A DNA stretch of 64,000 nt, from NCBI GenBank assembly GCA_040757065.1, contig JBFLXR010000007.1, forward strand, positions 1-64,000, read 5' to 3'. This DNA is from JBFLXR01 sp040757065. GTDB lineage: Bacteria > Pseudomonadota > Gammaproteobacteria > Burkholderiales > Gallionellaceae. The position numbers and the translations under genes were made by a program. Numbering within the stretch: the stretch's first letter is position 1; every line of letters begins with the position of its first letter. This document shows positions 9,901 to 17,495 of this stretch, in pieces. Under the pieces are notes generated by a model, which was not told the DNA's origin, did not search any database, and worked only from the letters and a program-made list of their open reading frames with translations.

Positions 9901-10045
9901 CGGTCACCACTACAACCGGCAGTTCGATATCGGGAAAATCCTGCACTTTCATCGAGCGGAAGCTGCCCAACCCGACCAGCGTCAGCATAATAAACAGCAG
10001 GATCGAGGGAATCGGCGTTTTAATCGCCCATGCGGAAAAGTTCAT
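6992..10045 (-). CDS. RND multidrug-type efflux pump, inner membrane subunit (HAE1 family)
   Basis: A 1017-residue proton-driven RND permease with the internal duplication of the family. TM1 is at residues 10-30, large periplasmic porter domains follow each first helix of the two halves, and twelve TM helices are predicted. The TM4 proton-relay motif GILVDDAIVEIENIVRH has the paired aspartates of the hydrophobic/amphiphilic efflux group and not the heavy-metal signature. It is the last gene of the operon tetR-omf-mfp-rnd, 12 bases after the adaptor. Natural substrates (drugs, solvents, bile-like or phenolic compounds) cannot be read from the sequence. Confidence 0.92.
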   Translation of the reverse strand: MNFSAWAIKTPIPSILLFIMLTLVGLGSFRSMKVQDFPDIELPVVVVTATLEGAAPVQMETEVARKIENSVASLGMVKHIYSSIRDGSADISVEFNLEKDSNEAVNDVRDAISRIRSELPSDMKEPVISKVNTSGRPILTYSIASDRMDEQDISWFIDNDVSKALLSIDGVGKVARVGGVDREIRVEIDPVKIQALNVSMADISHQIRKVQQESSGGQADLGGSEQSVRTLGTVNTAPELGAMDIALQDGRHFRLDQLAEVTDRESKRKSYALLNGKPVIAFEITRSKGSSEIGVAKAVRAAVEKLNREHPHLQIAEAFNSADIVQENFDGSMHLLYEGALLAVIVVWWFLRDGRATFVSAAALPLSVIPTFIGMQYFGFTLNTVTLLSLALVVGILVDDAIVEIENIVRHLHMGKSPYEAALEASNEIGLAVVATTFTLVSVFLPTAFMSGIPGKFFKQFGWTAALAIMASLVVARLLTPMMAAYMLKPNTTEVPEGKLMPRYLGWARWCLDNRFKTSLMAVAFFVGSLMLIPLLPTGFIPAADRGLTQAALELQPGSTLEQARAAAEQARVLIQQIPEVREVFTAVGRGASGDMFSAGAEGSLRKANLTITLVHRTERKRKQSEIEVDIRQRLQNLAGARVTVGTGDSGEKLQLTLSGEDAAVLATAARNVERDLRTIPGLGNISSSASLVRPEVSIRPDFARMADLGVTAESVGETVRVATAGDYSAALAKLNLPQRQVPIRVQMPESARQELESISRLPVRGKEGFVPLGNVADITLSSGSAQIDRLDRSRTVTINAELNGRQLGDVFAEANKLPSLTALPSGVKRAESGDAERMQELFGSFGLAMLTGVMCVYIVLVLLFKDFLQPVTILAALPFSIGGAFVALLLTHSSFSMPSLIGLLMLMGIVTKNSILLVEYAIVARRDHGMARFEALLDACHKRARPIVMTTIAMGAGMLPIAMGFGSDPSFRAPMATAVIGGLITSTLLSLFVVPVVFTYVDDLFAKFKKLAHREA

Positions 10046-10057
10046 GCTTTCTCCTGC

Positions 10058-11218
10058 TTAGTGTTGCGCAACAGGCTGCGAGGCGGACGCCGCACTAGCC
10101 GGTTGCGAGGCCGCAGCGGGCGCACTGGCGGCTTGTGCGGTCTCGATACGCACCAGATCGCCGTCGTTCAGGAAACCCGCACCGGTCGCCACCACTCTGG
10201 CATCCGGCTGCAAACCGGACACGATCTCGATGCGCCCGCCGGCACTGCGTCCGGTCGAAACCTTAATCTGTTCGACCCGCCCATCTTTGCCGACACGGTA
10301 CACATAGGCGAAACCGTCCCGCACTACGATCGCCTCTTGCGGCAGGGTGTGCGCTTCGGATTGTCCGAGATCGAAATTTCCTTGTACGAACATACCGGCT
10401 CGCAGTGTTTTCGCCTCAGGCAATTCGACATACACCATACCGTTGCGGGTTTGCGCATCCAGCGCCGGAGCAATGCGGACAACCTTTCCGGTCACCACCT
10501 CGGTTTTCGAGACATCGACGCGCACTTTCTGCCCGACTTGCACCTGCTGCATAGCGTGTTCCGGCAATTCTGCACGCCACTCCAGCCGCCCCTGCCGGAT
10601 CAGGCGGAACATCTCTGTCCCTGCCTGCATGACGGCACCGACCGTCGCTGTCCGCGAAGAAATCACGCCGTCGTCCGGCGCAGTCACCCGCGTATAGCGC
10701 AGCTTCAGCTTTTCCGCCTCTAACCGCGCCTCGGCAGCCTTCATCTGCGCCTCCGCCGTCTGCGTATGGGTTTCAAATTGCTGCAATTCTTGCGCACTCA
10801 GCGCCCCGGAATCTTGCACTTGCCGCGCACGCTTGGCATTCATCTCCGCCTCTGCAAAGCGCGATTTCGCTTCGTCATAGGCAGCCTGCTGCTGACGCAG
10901 CTCGCTTTGGACCATCTCGTCGGCGAAATGCGCCAGTAAAGCACCTTTCTTTACCTTGTCGCCTACGTTGGCCTGCACCTCGGCCAGACGCAACCCGCCG
11001 ACTTCCGCGCCGACTATCGCCTCCTGCCAGGCAAGCACGGGTCCGGTCGCTGCAAAGCGATTCGGCCACACCGCCTTTTCCATCTGGGCAACGGCGACGG
11101 TCAGCGCAGGCTTGGGTTCGGCCACGGGTTTAGACGGTTTACCTTTTTGCAGCATCGCAACCGCTGCCACAGCCGCTACGGCCACACCGGCCAGCAGAAT
11201 TTTTTTCGAACGAATCAC
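10058..11218 (-). CDS. RND efflux periplasmic adaptor (membrane fusion protein)
   Basis: A 386-residue HlyD/AcrA-type adaptor that bridges the RND pump and the outer membrane channel. It has an N-terminal membrane anchor (KKILLAGVAVAAVAAVAML), a split lipoyl/barrel-sandwich domain (GGLRLAEVQANVGDKVKKG and YTRVTAPDDGVISSRTATVG), a helical hairpin at residues about 110-170, and beta-barrel and membrane-proximal domains. The last 30 residues are Ala/Ser/Pro/Gln-rich and low complexity, which is unusual and probably a flexible tail. It is co-transcribed with the channel gene (9-base gap upstream) and the pump. Confidence 0.92.
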   Translation of the reverse strand: MIRSKKILLAGVAVAAVAAVAMLQKGKPSKPVAEPKPALTVAVAQMEKAVWPNRFAATGPVLAWQEAIVGAEVGGLRLAEVQANVGDKVKKGALLAHFADEMVQSELRQQQAAYDEAKSRFAEAEMNAKRARQVQDSGALSAQELQQFETHTQTAEAQMKAAEARLEAEKLKLRYTRVTAPDDGVISSRTATVGAVMQAGTEMFRLIRQGRLEWRAELPEHAMQQVQVGQKVRVDVSKTEVVTGKVVRIAPALDAQTRNGMVYVELPEAKTLRAGMFVQGNFDLGQSEAHTLPQEAIVVRDGFAYVYRVGKDGRVEQIKVSTGRSAGGRIEIVSGLQPDARVVATGAGFLNDGDLVRIETAQAASAPAAASQPASAASASQPVAQH

Positions 11219-11227
11219 CGTCTTCTC

Positions 11228-12661
11228 CTATCGTGCTGCGGTACGCTGACCGCCGTTATTCTGTCCATCCGTCGTGCCGGGAACGGGATTGCCGTCCCAG
11301 CCGCCACCGAGCGCTTTATATAAAGCAATCCAGGCCGATACGGTTTCGCGTTTCAGCGCAGCCAGCATGTCCTGCGTTTGCAAACGGCTGCGCAGCGCGT
11401 CTTCCCGTTCCATGCGGCTTGCCATGCCAGCCTGATAACGGCTCTCGGTCGCCTGATACATGGCTTCCTGGCTCTCGTCGCGCTTTTGCCCTTCGGTTAA
11501 GCGCGTATTTGCCGTATCCAAACGCACCAAGGCATCTTCGATTTCCCGCACTGCCTCGCGCACCGTTTTCCGGTAAGCGGCCTGTGCATAATCGTAGCGG
11601 GCCTGCGCACTGTCGCTCACCGCACGCCGGCGTCCGCCGTCTAAAATCGGAATAGTCAGCGACGGACCGAACGACCATGTCGATGCGTTCATAGCCTGCC
11701 CAGCAAAGCTAACCCGATTCGCTGCAATTGCCCCGAGCAAGGTTAAGCTTGGATACAAATCTGCCTTGGCAGCCCCGATCTCGGCGCTGGCCGCCGCCAG
11801 ATTCGATTCAGCCAACGCCACATCCGGTCGCTGACTCAACGCCTTGGCCGCCACGGCATCAACCGCCACTACATTCGGGACGGGCAGTTGCCCCTTACCC
11901 GCCGATAAACGTGCCAGCAAATCTCCCCGTTCAATGCCGGTAAGCGCAACCAAGCGGTTTATCCCACGTTCGCATTCGCTACGCTGGGCAGCCAATTCCG
12001 AAGCACTGTCAGCCGCCCCGCTGCGACTTCTTGCCAGCTCGGTCTTTGATGCCAGGCCCGCCTCTGCTTTGGCCTCGGTCATACGCAATGTGTCGGTGCG
12101 CGACTGCATGATGCGCTCGGCCGCATCCAATGAGACTTCGCACCCGCGTTGTGCCGCATAGGTATCGGCCACTTCAGCCGCCAGCGAAATGCGCGCGTCG
12201 TGCCAACTTACCCCGCTGGCGCGCAAGCGCGCTTCCGCCGCCTCGACTGAACGGCGATTTTTTCCGAAGAAATCCAACTCCCAACCCGCATCAAAACCAG
12301 CCTTGGCAACCGTTTGGTGCACAATCTGCCTGCCGAATAACGATTTACTGCGCGCTGCTGAGCCAGTCGCTCCCACAGTCGGGTAATAGGAGGCAGCATT
12401 ACTGTCTACACCCGCACGTGCCTCTTTCACTTTGGCAATCGCCTGATCGAGCGAAGGACTGTTGTGCTCGGCATCGGCAATCAGCTTGGTTAAAACAGGG
12501 TCATTAAACTGTTCCCACCAATTTGTCAGATTCGCAATCTCGCCGCCGTGTGGCAAGGGCGCATGCCATGCCGGCTGCTTAATTTCCGGCTTGACGTAAT
12601 CGGGGCCGACTGCACAACCGCCGAGCAGCAATAAAGCCAAATATAATGCGCGCTGCCTCAT
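11228..12661 (-). CDS. Outer membrane efflux lipoprotein, NodT family
   Basis: A 477-residue TolC-like channel subunit with a lipoprotein signal peptide (LYLALLLLGGCAVGPDY, lipobox LGGC) and the duplicated outer-membrane-factor repeat. The NodT-type start AVGPDYVKPEIKQPAW, the internal AAEVADTYAAQ and the DLYPSLTLLGAI segments are family hallmarks. It should trimerise to form the exit duct for the adaptor-pump pair encoded directly downstream. Its start overlaps the end of the TetR-type regulator gene by 4 bases, indicating translational coupling. Confidence 0.92.
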   Translation of the reverse strand: MRQRALYLALLLLGGCAVGPDYVKPEIKQPAWHAPLPHGGEIANLTNWWEQFNDPVLTKLIADAEHNSPSLDQAIAKVKEARAGVDSNAASYYPTVGATGSAARSKSLFGRQIVHQTVAKAGFDAGWELDFFGKNRRSVEAAEARLRASGVSWHDARISLAAEVADTYAAQRGCEVSLDAAERIMQSRTDTLRMTEAKAEAGLASKTELARSRSGAADSASELAAQRSECERGINRLVALTGIERGDLLARLSAGKGQLPVPNVVAVDAVAAKALSQRPDVALAESNLAAASAEIGAAKADLYPSLTLLGAIAANRVSFAGQAMNASTWSFGPSLTIPILDGGRRRAVSDSAQARYDYAQAAYRKTVREAVREIEDALVRLDTANTRLTEGQKRDESQEAMYQATESRYQAGMASRMEREDALRSRLQTQDMLAALKRETVSAWIALYKALGGGWDGNPVPGTTDGQNNGGQRTAAR

Positions 12662-13314
12662 ACCGCCCCCTTCGATTCATCTATACCCGCCCGGCGCAAA
12701 CGCTCGGCCTGCAACAATGCCTCGGCGTAGACCGGAAGCCGCGCCAAAGTAGCGGCATTCGCTTCCGCGCCCTGCACCAATTCGGGCGCCATACTTTCGA
12801 TAAAATAACGCCCGTGAAAATACACACTCGCCAGCCCGACGATCCCGAAAGCCAAACGAGCCACATCCGCATCCGAGCGGCTCAAGCCCAATTCGCGGCA
12901 AATTAGCTGTTCCAGCTTCTTGTGCGATACGGAAAATTCGCATTCGATCATATCGCCCAATACGCCGCTCGGATCGGATTCTTCGCGCGCGTGCAGCCTG
13001 CGAATCATCCGAATCAAGGGCTCTTCATCCGCATTGGTAGGCAACAAGGTCTGATAAAACTTGGCGATCGCCTCGGCAAAGGGCGTGGTTGCCACATCCA
13101 CCTGCGCAAAAACATTGCATTCTTCCAGAAAAGGAATGCGAAACACCTCGCGGTAAAGCCCGGCTTTATCGCCGAAGTGATAATGAATGGCAGCAAGATT
13201 GACGCCCGCACGACGGCTGATTTCGCGTGTGGTCGCCGCACGAAACCCCGCTTCTGCAAACACCTCCGCCCCTGCCATCAGCAAACGCCAGCGCGTGTCT
13301 TCTTGTGGTGTCAT
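12658..13314 (-). CDS. TetR-family regulator of the RND pump (CerR/DUF1956-like C-terminal domain)
   Basis: A 218-residue repressor-type protein. The N-terminal helix-turn-helix spans about residues 25-50 (TTREISRRAGVNLAAIHYHF). The C-terminal ligand domain resembles the TetR_C/DUF1956 group seen with pump operons (IRRLHAREESDPSGVL, IVGLASVYFHGRYFIESMAP). It is the first gene of the operon with the three pump genes, and a strong palindromic operator lies 47 bases upstream of its start, so autoregulation of the whole operon is inferred. The inducer is unknown. Confidence 0.9.
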   Translation of the reverse strand: MTPQEDTRWRLLMAGAEVFAEAGFRAATTREISRRAGVNLAAIHYHFGDKAGLYREVFRIPFLEECNVFAQVDVATTPFAEAIAKFYQTLLPTNADEEPLIRMIRRLHAREESDPSGVLGDMIECEFSVSHKKLEQLICRELGLSRSDADVARLAFGIVGLASVYFHGRYFIESMAPELVQGAEANAATLARLPVYAEALLQAERLRRAGIDESKGAV

Positions 13315-13344
13315 AGCTCTATTCCTAAATGTCTTGAACGGAAC

Positions 13345-13385
13345 ATTAAGTCAAACGACTGATTAAGTCAATCGATTGACTTAAT
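13345..13385. promoter_or_regulatory. Palindromic operator upstream of the tetR-RND operon
   Basis: Positions 13362-13385 form a perfect 24-base palindrome with arms ATTAAGTCAATC/GATTGACTTAAT. A second copy of the left half-site ATTAAGTCAA lies at 13345-13354, 17 bases away in the same orientation. The site sits just upstream of the TetR-family gene, where its own operator is expected. The direct repeat plus palindrome suggests binding of two dimers. Confidence 0.8.
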
Positions 13386-13431
13386 ATTTTCATCCAACAT
13401 CTACTGCACCCTACACCCCCTATGCATGGCG

Positions 13432-13461
13432 AAAAAAGCCCTGCCCGATTCCGGGCAGGGC
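13432..13461 (-). terminator. Intrinsic terminator of the copper-storage gene
   Basis: On the minus strand a 10-base-pair GC-rich stem (GCCCTGCCCG and its complement, loop GAAT, 13438-13461) is followed by TTTTTTC. It lies 21 bases beyond the stop codon of the Csp1-like gene and separates it from the tetR-pump operon. Confidence 0.9.
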
Positions 13462-13482
13462 TTCCTTACAACCTCGCAACGA

Positions 13483-13929
13483 TCAGATCGCGATCTTTTT
13501 ACATTCCTTAGCACAGGCGTTGCACGAATCCTGGCAAGCCTTGCAGACCTCATGTTTGTCCGCATGCTTCTTACAGGCTTCCGCGCAATCGTTGCACGCA
13601 TCCATCGCCACCTTGGCCAGCGCAGGCAGATATTTCGAATTCTGGTTAGCCAGTTGCTGCACCGCGCCGCACAGTGCCATCATTTGATTGACGCTTTTCG
13701 CGCAATCGGCCATTTCCTTATCGCCCTTGCCGAGCAAATCCAGGCAATGGTTCAGGCAAACCTGCCCGCGCTGAATACAATCCGCAACGGCATCGAGCAA
13801 CGCCTGACTCTTGGCATCCGGGTGATGGTGATGATGGACATGACCGCCATCCGCAGCCGCAAACACATTCCCCGCCGAAGCGGCCGCCACCAAAGAAGCC
13901 GCGCCCAACAACAATTCACGTCTATTCAT
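13483..13929 (-). CDS. Exported four-helix-bundle copper-storage protein (Csp1-like)
   Basis: A 148-residue Cys-rich helical protein. The N-terminus MNRRELLLGAASLVAAASAG resembles a twin-arginine signal, as in exported Csp1 proteins. A His-rich linker (HVHHHHHPD) follows. The mature part has 13 cysteines in CxxxC/CxxC patterns (for example CNDCAEAC, CKACQDSC, CNACAKEC), the pattern by which Csp bundles line their core with Cu(I) ligands; 13 is the number I recall for methanotroph Csp1. It probably sequesters copper in the periplasm. It is monocistronic, with AAGGAGAAAC upstream of the ATG and a strong terminator. The His run is an extra metal-binding candidate. Confidence 0.85.
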   Translation of the reverse strand: MNRRELLLGAASLVAAASAGNVFAAADGGHVHHHHHPDAKSQALLDAVADCIQRGQVCLNHCLDLLGKGDKEMADCAKSVNQMMALCGAVQQLANQNSKYLPALAKVAMDACNDCAEACKKHADKHEVCKACQDSCNACAKECKKIAI

Positions 13930-14278
13930 CCCGTTTCTCCTTATTAATTATCGGCACACAAGAATGCTCACAACCGGATACCCAGCGTGCCGTACCCGAC
14001 TGAAGCGAATTCATAACGCACAGCATGCCCGAATATTCCCGCGGCGTCGAGAACCCGACACGGAATAACTATGCGCCGACCATGCCTTTGTGGCAATTTT
14101 AGCGCCCTATTCAAGAAAACTAAATCGTCGCATTCCGCCACGATCAGACAAAATCTCAGCAACACCTGACAGAAATGCATCTCTACCCAATTTAAGCCGA
14201 AATTCCATCGCTAATCCGCGCATAGGATCAAACGGTTATCTGACACCATACACTCACTCGCATACACGGGAGACGGTC
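13930..14278. other. Intergenic region between divergent genes, no gene seen
   Basis: This 349-base stretch separates the copper-storage gene (minus) from the 44-codon gene (plus). It should hold both promoters. Frames open here lack ribosome binding sites and protein-like composition. No convincing palindrome or copper-box was identified by eye. Confidence 0.5.
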
Positions 14279-14413
14279 ATGTACGAATTGCATGTTTATT
14301 ATCACGATGTACTGCGTTACACCTTGGTCGCGAACTGGAGCAAAGTACAAGAATTGCAGAGCCAAGGCTATTATGTCAAAGTAAAACCGCTGCCCGCCGC
14401 CGCATCGGTTTAG
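14279..14413 (+). CDS. 44-residue conserved-looking microprotein
   Basis: The frame begins ATG-TAC-GAA after a GGGAGA ribosome binding site and encodes MYELHVYYHDVLRYTLVANW and 24 further residues. The composition (aromatic, alternating pattern, ending in Lys-Pro-Leu-Pro-Ala-Ala-Ala) is protein-like and suggests a small beta-alpha unit. No signal or membrane segment is present. It lies alone between divergent and convergent neighbours. I do not recognise a family. A longer in-frame extension upstream to 14090 exists but lacks protein character. Confidence 0.5.
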   Translation: MYELHVYYHDVLRYTLVANWSKVQELQSQGYYVKVKPLPAAASV

Positions 14414-14428
14414 ACTCAAATTGCCAGC

Positions 14429-16252
14429 TCAGCGCACTGCCTCGTCGGCACGCAGCCTGCCTAATTCCGCCTGAATAGCAGCTACTCGTTCGCGCGTCAG
14501 CGGATAATGTCGCATCGACCAGATCGCCAAACCGAGAAAAACGACCGGGATGGCCAGATACGCTACCCTGACTTTCCACAGCGTTTCCGCAGAAAGTGCG
14601 GCTTCCTGCCCCGCCACGCCGACCCACGCCAGCAGCGCTCCGCTGCCCAGCGCGACAATGCCGATGGCGAATTTATAGACGAAGGCAAATACCGCGCTGT
14701 ACAACCCTTCTCGCCGATGCCCCGTTTTCAATTCGTCTTCGTCGCATATATCCACCGCGAACGAACCGTTCACCGCCCAGCAGGCGCATAAGCCCCACGC
14801 CGCCACGACCACCGGCACGATTTGCAGCCAAGGATGCGCCGGCGTAAAGAGCCACCAGCTCGATGCATAGCCGATAATCGAAATCGCCAGCCCGGTAAAC
14901 AGTATGGCCTTTTTATCCACCTTGGTATTCGCCCATGAAATCAGCGGCATCGCCAGAAACTGGCCGACGGTTTGCACCACCGTCAGCACGCCGCCGATTT
15001 CTGCCGCCAGCAATTTATCGCCCTGACAGCAGTAATAAATGCCGATATAGGTCATAAACGGCAGCGAAAAGAACAAGCCCATGAACACCGCAAATACCGA
15101 ACCCATCAGCATGCGGAAGCTGCGATTCGCCGCTGTCAGCCGGACAGACTGAAGCAAAGAGAGATGCGCCTTTTTACGCTCGACCGAAGCGAATCGCTCG
15201 CGGCAGAATAAGGCCGGCACCATGGTGGAAATCAATACCAAAATGCCGATACCGACGCCGACCGCACGCGCCCCCAGCACCTCGTCGCCGCCCAGCCATG
15301 CCCCAGCTTTTTGCGACCACAGATACAGATAGCCCACCAACAAACTGGCGCAAAACGACGCCACCAGCCGATAGATCTGCAAATTAGTGCGTTCGTTGTA
15401 ATCGTCAGTCAGCTCAATGCCCAATCCGGAAAACGGGATAACGAACACCGTAAAACTGAAATAAAACAACAGGCAAACCGCAGTAAAGGCGGTGAACATG
15501 TAGAGCGCAGAATAAGAGGGTATACCGACGCGCTGAAGCAGCGGAACATCCAGCACGTCGGCAGTGGGCAGCACGCGCAAGGCCATCGGCTTCACCGCTG
15601 CAAACGTGGTTGCAACAACCGTCACAGCCTGAGGGGTTTGCCAATTTTCCGGCGTAAAAATCAGCCGCTGCGGCTGGATGGTTAGCGGCGCACCGGCTTC
15701 CGTCGGCATAACCGTCAATTCGGTTACGGCCTGCGGCGCACGCTTCAAGATCACGTTAAAAGCATTGCTCGGCTTTTCAGGCGTGAGAATCACATCTTGC
15801 GCACTCACCCCGTACCACGACAGCGTATCGTTCGGCCGCCCGCGTTCCGGTTTTTCGGCTTCCTGAGTAGCGACCATGCGCACCGTTACCAGCTTGGGCA
15901 GTTGCGGCAGCCAACCCGGCAAAAACCAAACCGCGCAAAAGAACAATGCCATCAGCATGGAGCCGACGAACATCCACGGCCGCCTGCGCCCCCAGCGCGA
16001 ACGGGTATTGTCGGTCAGATTGCCGATGACCGGGTCGATCACCGCATCGGCAATGCGCGAAACCGACATCGCCAACCCGATCGCCAACGTGCTGAACCCC
16101 AAAGCGACATTGAAAATCGGATAGACCAGCGACAGAATCGCAGCATTGGCGATATTTTCGCCGAAACCACCCACGCCCCATGCCAGCTTGGCGGAAACCG
16201 GCAATTTCCCCGCCGGCACCGATTGATTGGATGCTGGCGGAGGATGTTCCAT
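14429..16252 (-). CDS. GPH-family (MelB-like) sugar:cation symporter with a periplasmic insertion
   Basis: A 607-residue major-facilitator protein of the glycoside-pentoside-hexuronide group. The cytoplasmic loop 2-3 signature DPVIGNLTDNTRSRWGRRRPW (residues 73-93) is diagnostic. Family members are usually about 450-500 residues. The extra length is an insertion at residues about 118-248 between TM3 and TM4, on the predicted periplasmic side. It contains a beta-rich segment (LIFTPENWQTPQAVTVVA) resembling repeats of extracellular beta-sandwich domains. It is coupled to the GH130 gene (4-base gap), so import of an oligosaccharide, perhaps a beta-mannoside, is likely. Substrate and coupling ion are inferred only from family and context. 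Confidence 0.85.
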   Translation of the reverse strand: MEHPPPASNQSVPAGKLPVSAKLAWGVGGFGENIANAAILSLVYPIFNVALGFSTLAIGLAMSVSRIADAVIDPVIGNLTDNTRSRWGRRRPWMFVGSMLMALFFCAVWFLPGWLPQLPKLVTVRMVATQEAEKPERGRPNDTLSWYGVSAQDVILTPEKPSNAFNVILKRAPQAVTELTVMPTEAGAPLTIQPQRLIFTPENWQTPQAVTVVATTFAAVKPMALRVLPTADVLDVPLLQRVGIPSYSALYMFTAFTAVCLLFYFSFTVFVIPFSGLGIELTDDYNERTNLQIYRLVASFCASLLVGYLYLWSQKAGAWLGGDEVLGARAVGVGIGILVLISTMVPALFCRERFASVERKKAHLSLLQSVRLTAANRSFRMLMGSVFAVFMGLFFSLPFMTYIGIYYCCQGDKLLAAEIGGVLTVVQTVGQFLAMPLISWANTKVDKKAILFTGLAISIIGYASSWWLFTPAHPWLQIVPVVVAAWGLCACWAVNGSFAVDICDEDELKTGHRREGLYSAVFAFVYKFAIGIVALGSGALLAWVGVAGQEAALSAETLWKVRVAYLAIPVVFLGLAIWSMRHYPLTRERVAAIQAELGRLRADEAVR

Positions 16253-16256
16253 CGCG

Positions 16257-17237
16257 TTAGTTTCCGGCCTTCAGGTGATCGATCACCGCCTGCGCCGTGG
16301 TAAAGCACAGCCCGGTCACGGTATCGGCACAGCCGTAATAAATGGCAATGCGACCGCTCGGTGCATCGGTAAGCGCCGCACACGGGAAAGTCACATTCGG
16401 CACATCGCCGACGCACTCGTATTGTTCCCACGGCGCAATCAGGAAATTCTTAGAGCGATGAATCACCTTCCACGGCTCATCAAGATCGAGCAAAGCCGCG
16501 CCGAAGCTGTACACAAAACCGTTACACGACGTCAGCACCCCGTGATAGAACAACAGCCAGCCCTCGCTGGTTTCGATCGGGATCGGCCCTGCCCCGATCT
16601 TGGTGGATTGCCAGCCGTCGGAGCGCGCCATCACATGGCGATGGCACCCCCAATGCACCATGTCGGGACTTTGGCTGAGAAAAATATCGCCGAACGGCGT
16701 GTGCCCGTTATCGCTGGGACGCGACAACATCATGTATTTGCCATTGATCTTGCGTGGAAACAATACCCCGTTGCGGTTAAAAATCAGGAACGCGTTTTCC
16801 AGCTGGTGAAACTCTTTGAAATCCTTCGTCCACGCCACGCCGATAGTCGGGCCGTGATAACCGTTGCACCACGTCACATAGTAGCGATCCTCGATCCACA
16901 CCACGCGCGGATCGCACCCATATTCCCAGCGCGTCACTTCCGGGTCGGGATTGATAAAACGAATGCGCTCTGGATGAATATCCCACTTAATACCGTCGTC
17001 GCTAAACCCGACGTGAATCTGCATTTCGCGTGCCGTCGAATCGCAACGGAACACCCCGGCGAATTTGCCGTTAAACGGCACTGCCGCGCTGTTGAACGTA
17101 CTGTTCGCCCCCTGAAAAGGATTACGCGGAATAATCGGATTTTGGCTATAACGCCAGACCACATCCTGCGAACCCTGAGGACGGTCTTCCCATGGCAGAT
17201 TCGATACCGGATCGCCGATGACGGTTACTTTGCTCAT
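16257..17237 (-). CDS. GH130-family mannoside phosphorylase/hydrolase
   Basis: A 326-residue five-bladed beta-propeller enzyme of glycoside hydrolase family 130. Members phosphorolyse or hydrolyse beta-mannosides such as mannosyl-glucose, beta-1,4- or beta-1,2-mannooligosaccharides. The motif WEYGCDPRVVWIEDRYYVTW (residues 105-124) contains the candidate catalytic Asp 109. Blade motifs typical of the family follow (MLSRPSDNGHTPFGDIFLS; GWLLFYHGVL). There is no signal peptide, so it acts on imported sugar in the cytoplasm. It lies 4 bases upstream of the GPH transporter gene, and together they form a two-gene uptake and breakdown unit. The exact linkage cleaved cannot be assigned without a subfamily tree. 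Confidence 0.85.
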   Translation of the reverse strand: MSKVTVIGDPVSNLPWEDRPQGSQDVVWRYSQNPIIPRNPFQGANSTFNSAAVPFNGKFAGVFRCDSTAREMQIHVGFSDDGIKWDIHPERIRFINPDPEVTRWEYGCDPRVVWIEDRYYVTWCNGYHGPTIGVAWTKDFKEFHQLENAFLIFNRNGVLFPRKINGKYMMLSRPSDNGHTPFGDIFLSQSPDMVHWGCHRHVMARSDGWQSTKIGAGPIPIETSEGWLLFYHGVLTSCNGFVYSFGAALLDLDEPWKVIHRSKNFLIAPWEQYECVGDVPNVTFPCAALTDAPSGRIAIYYGCADTVTGLCFTTAQAVIDHLKAGN

Positions 17238-17495
17238 GCCGCTCCCTTCGTAATTTCACTGAACAACTCTGCTGACCGACCGGACAAGCCGTCGCAGTAC
17301 GCATTCATATTCAACACCATCCTGCGAATCGGCGCAAGGAAGTCGAAACGCTCACCGTACCCGCCTCTAGCCTGCCCGCACAGCAAACTTCGCAAGCCAG
17401 CTTTATTTCAGGGAGCACCAGAAGTTTTCAGCATGAAAAACAAAGGAAAAATGCGCAGCCGCTTATGCAACAGTGGCGTGAATAACTGCTATTCC

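Noticed and set aside
13968..14180. 70-codon minus-strand frame upstream of the copper-storage gene
   Set aside because: No ribosome binding site, and unusual Cys/Leu-rich composition; it lies in a divergent promoter region.
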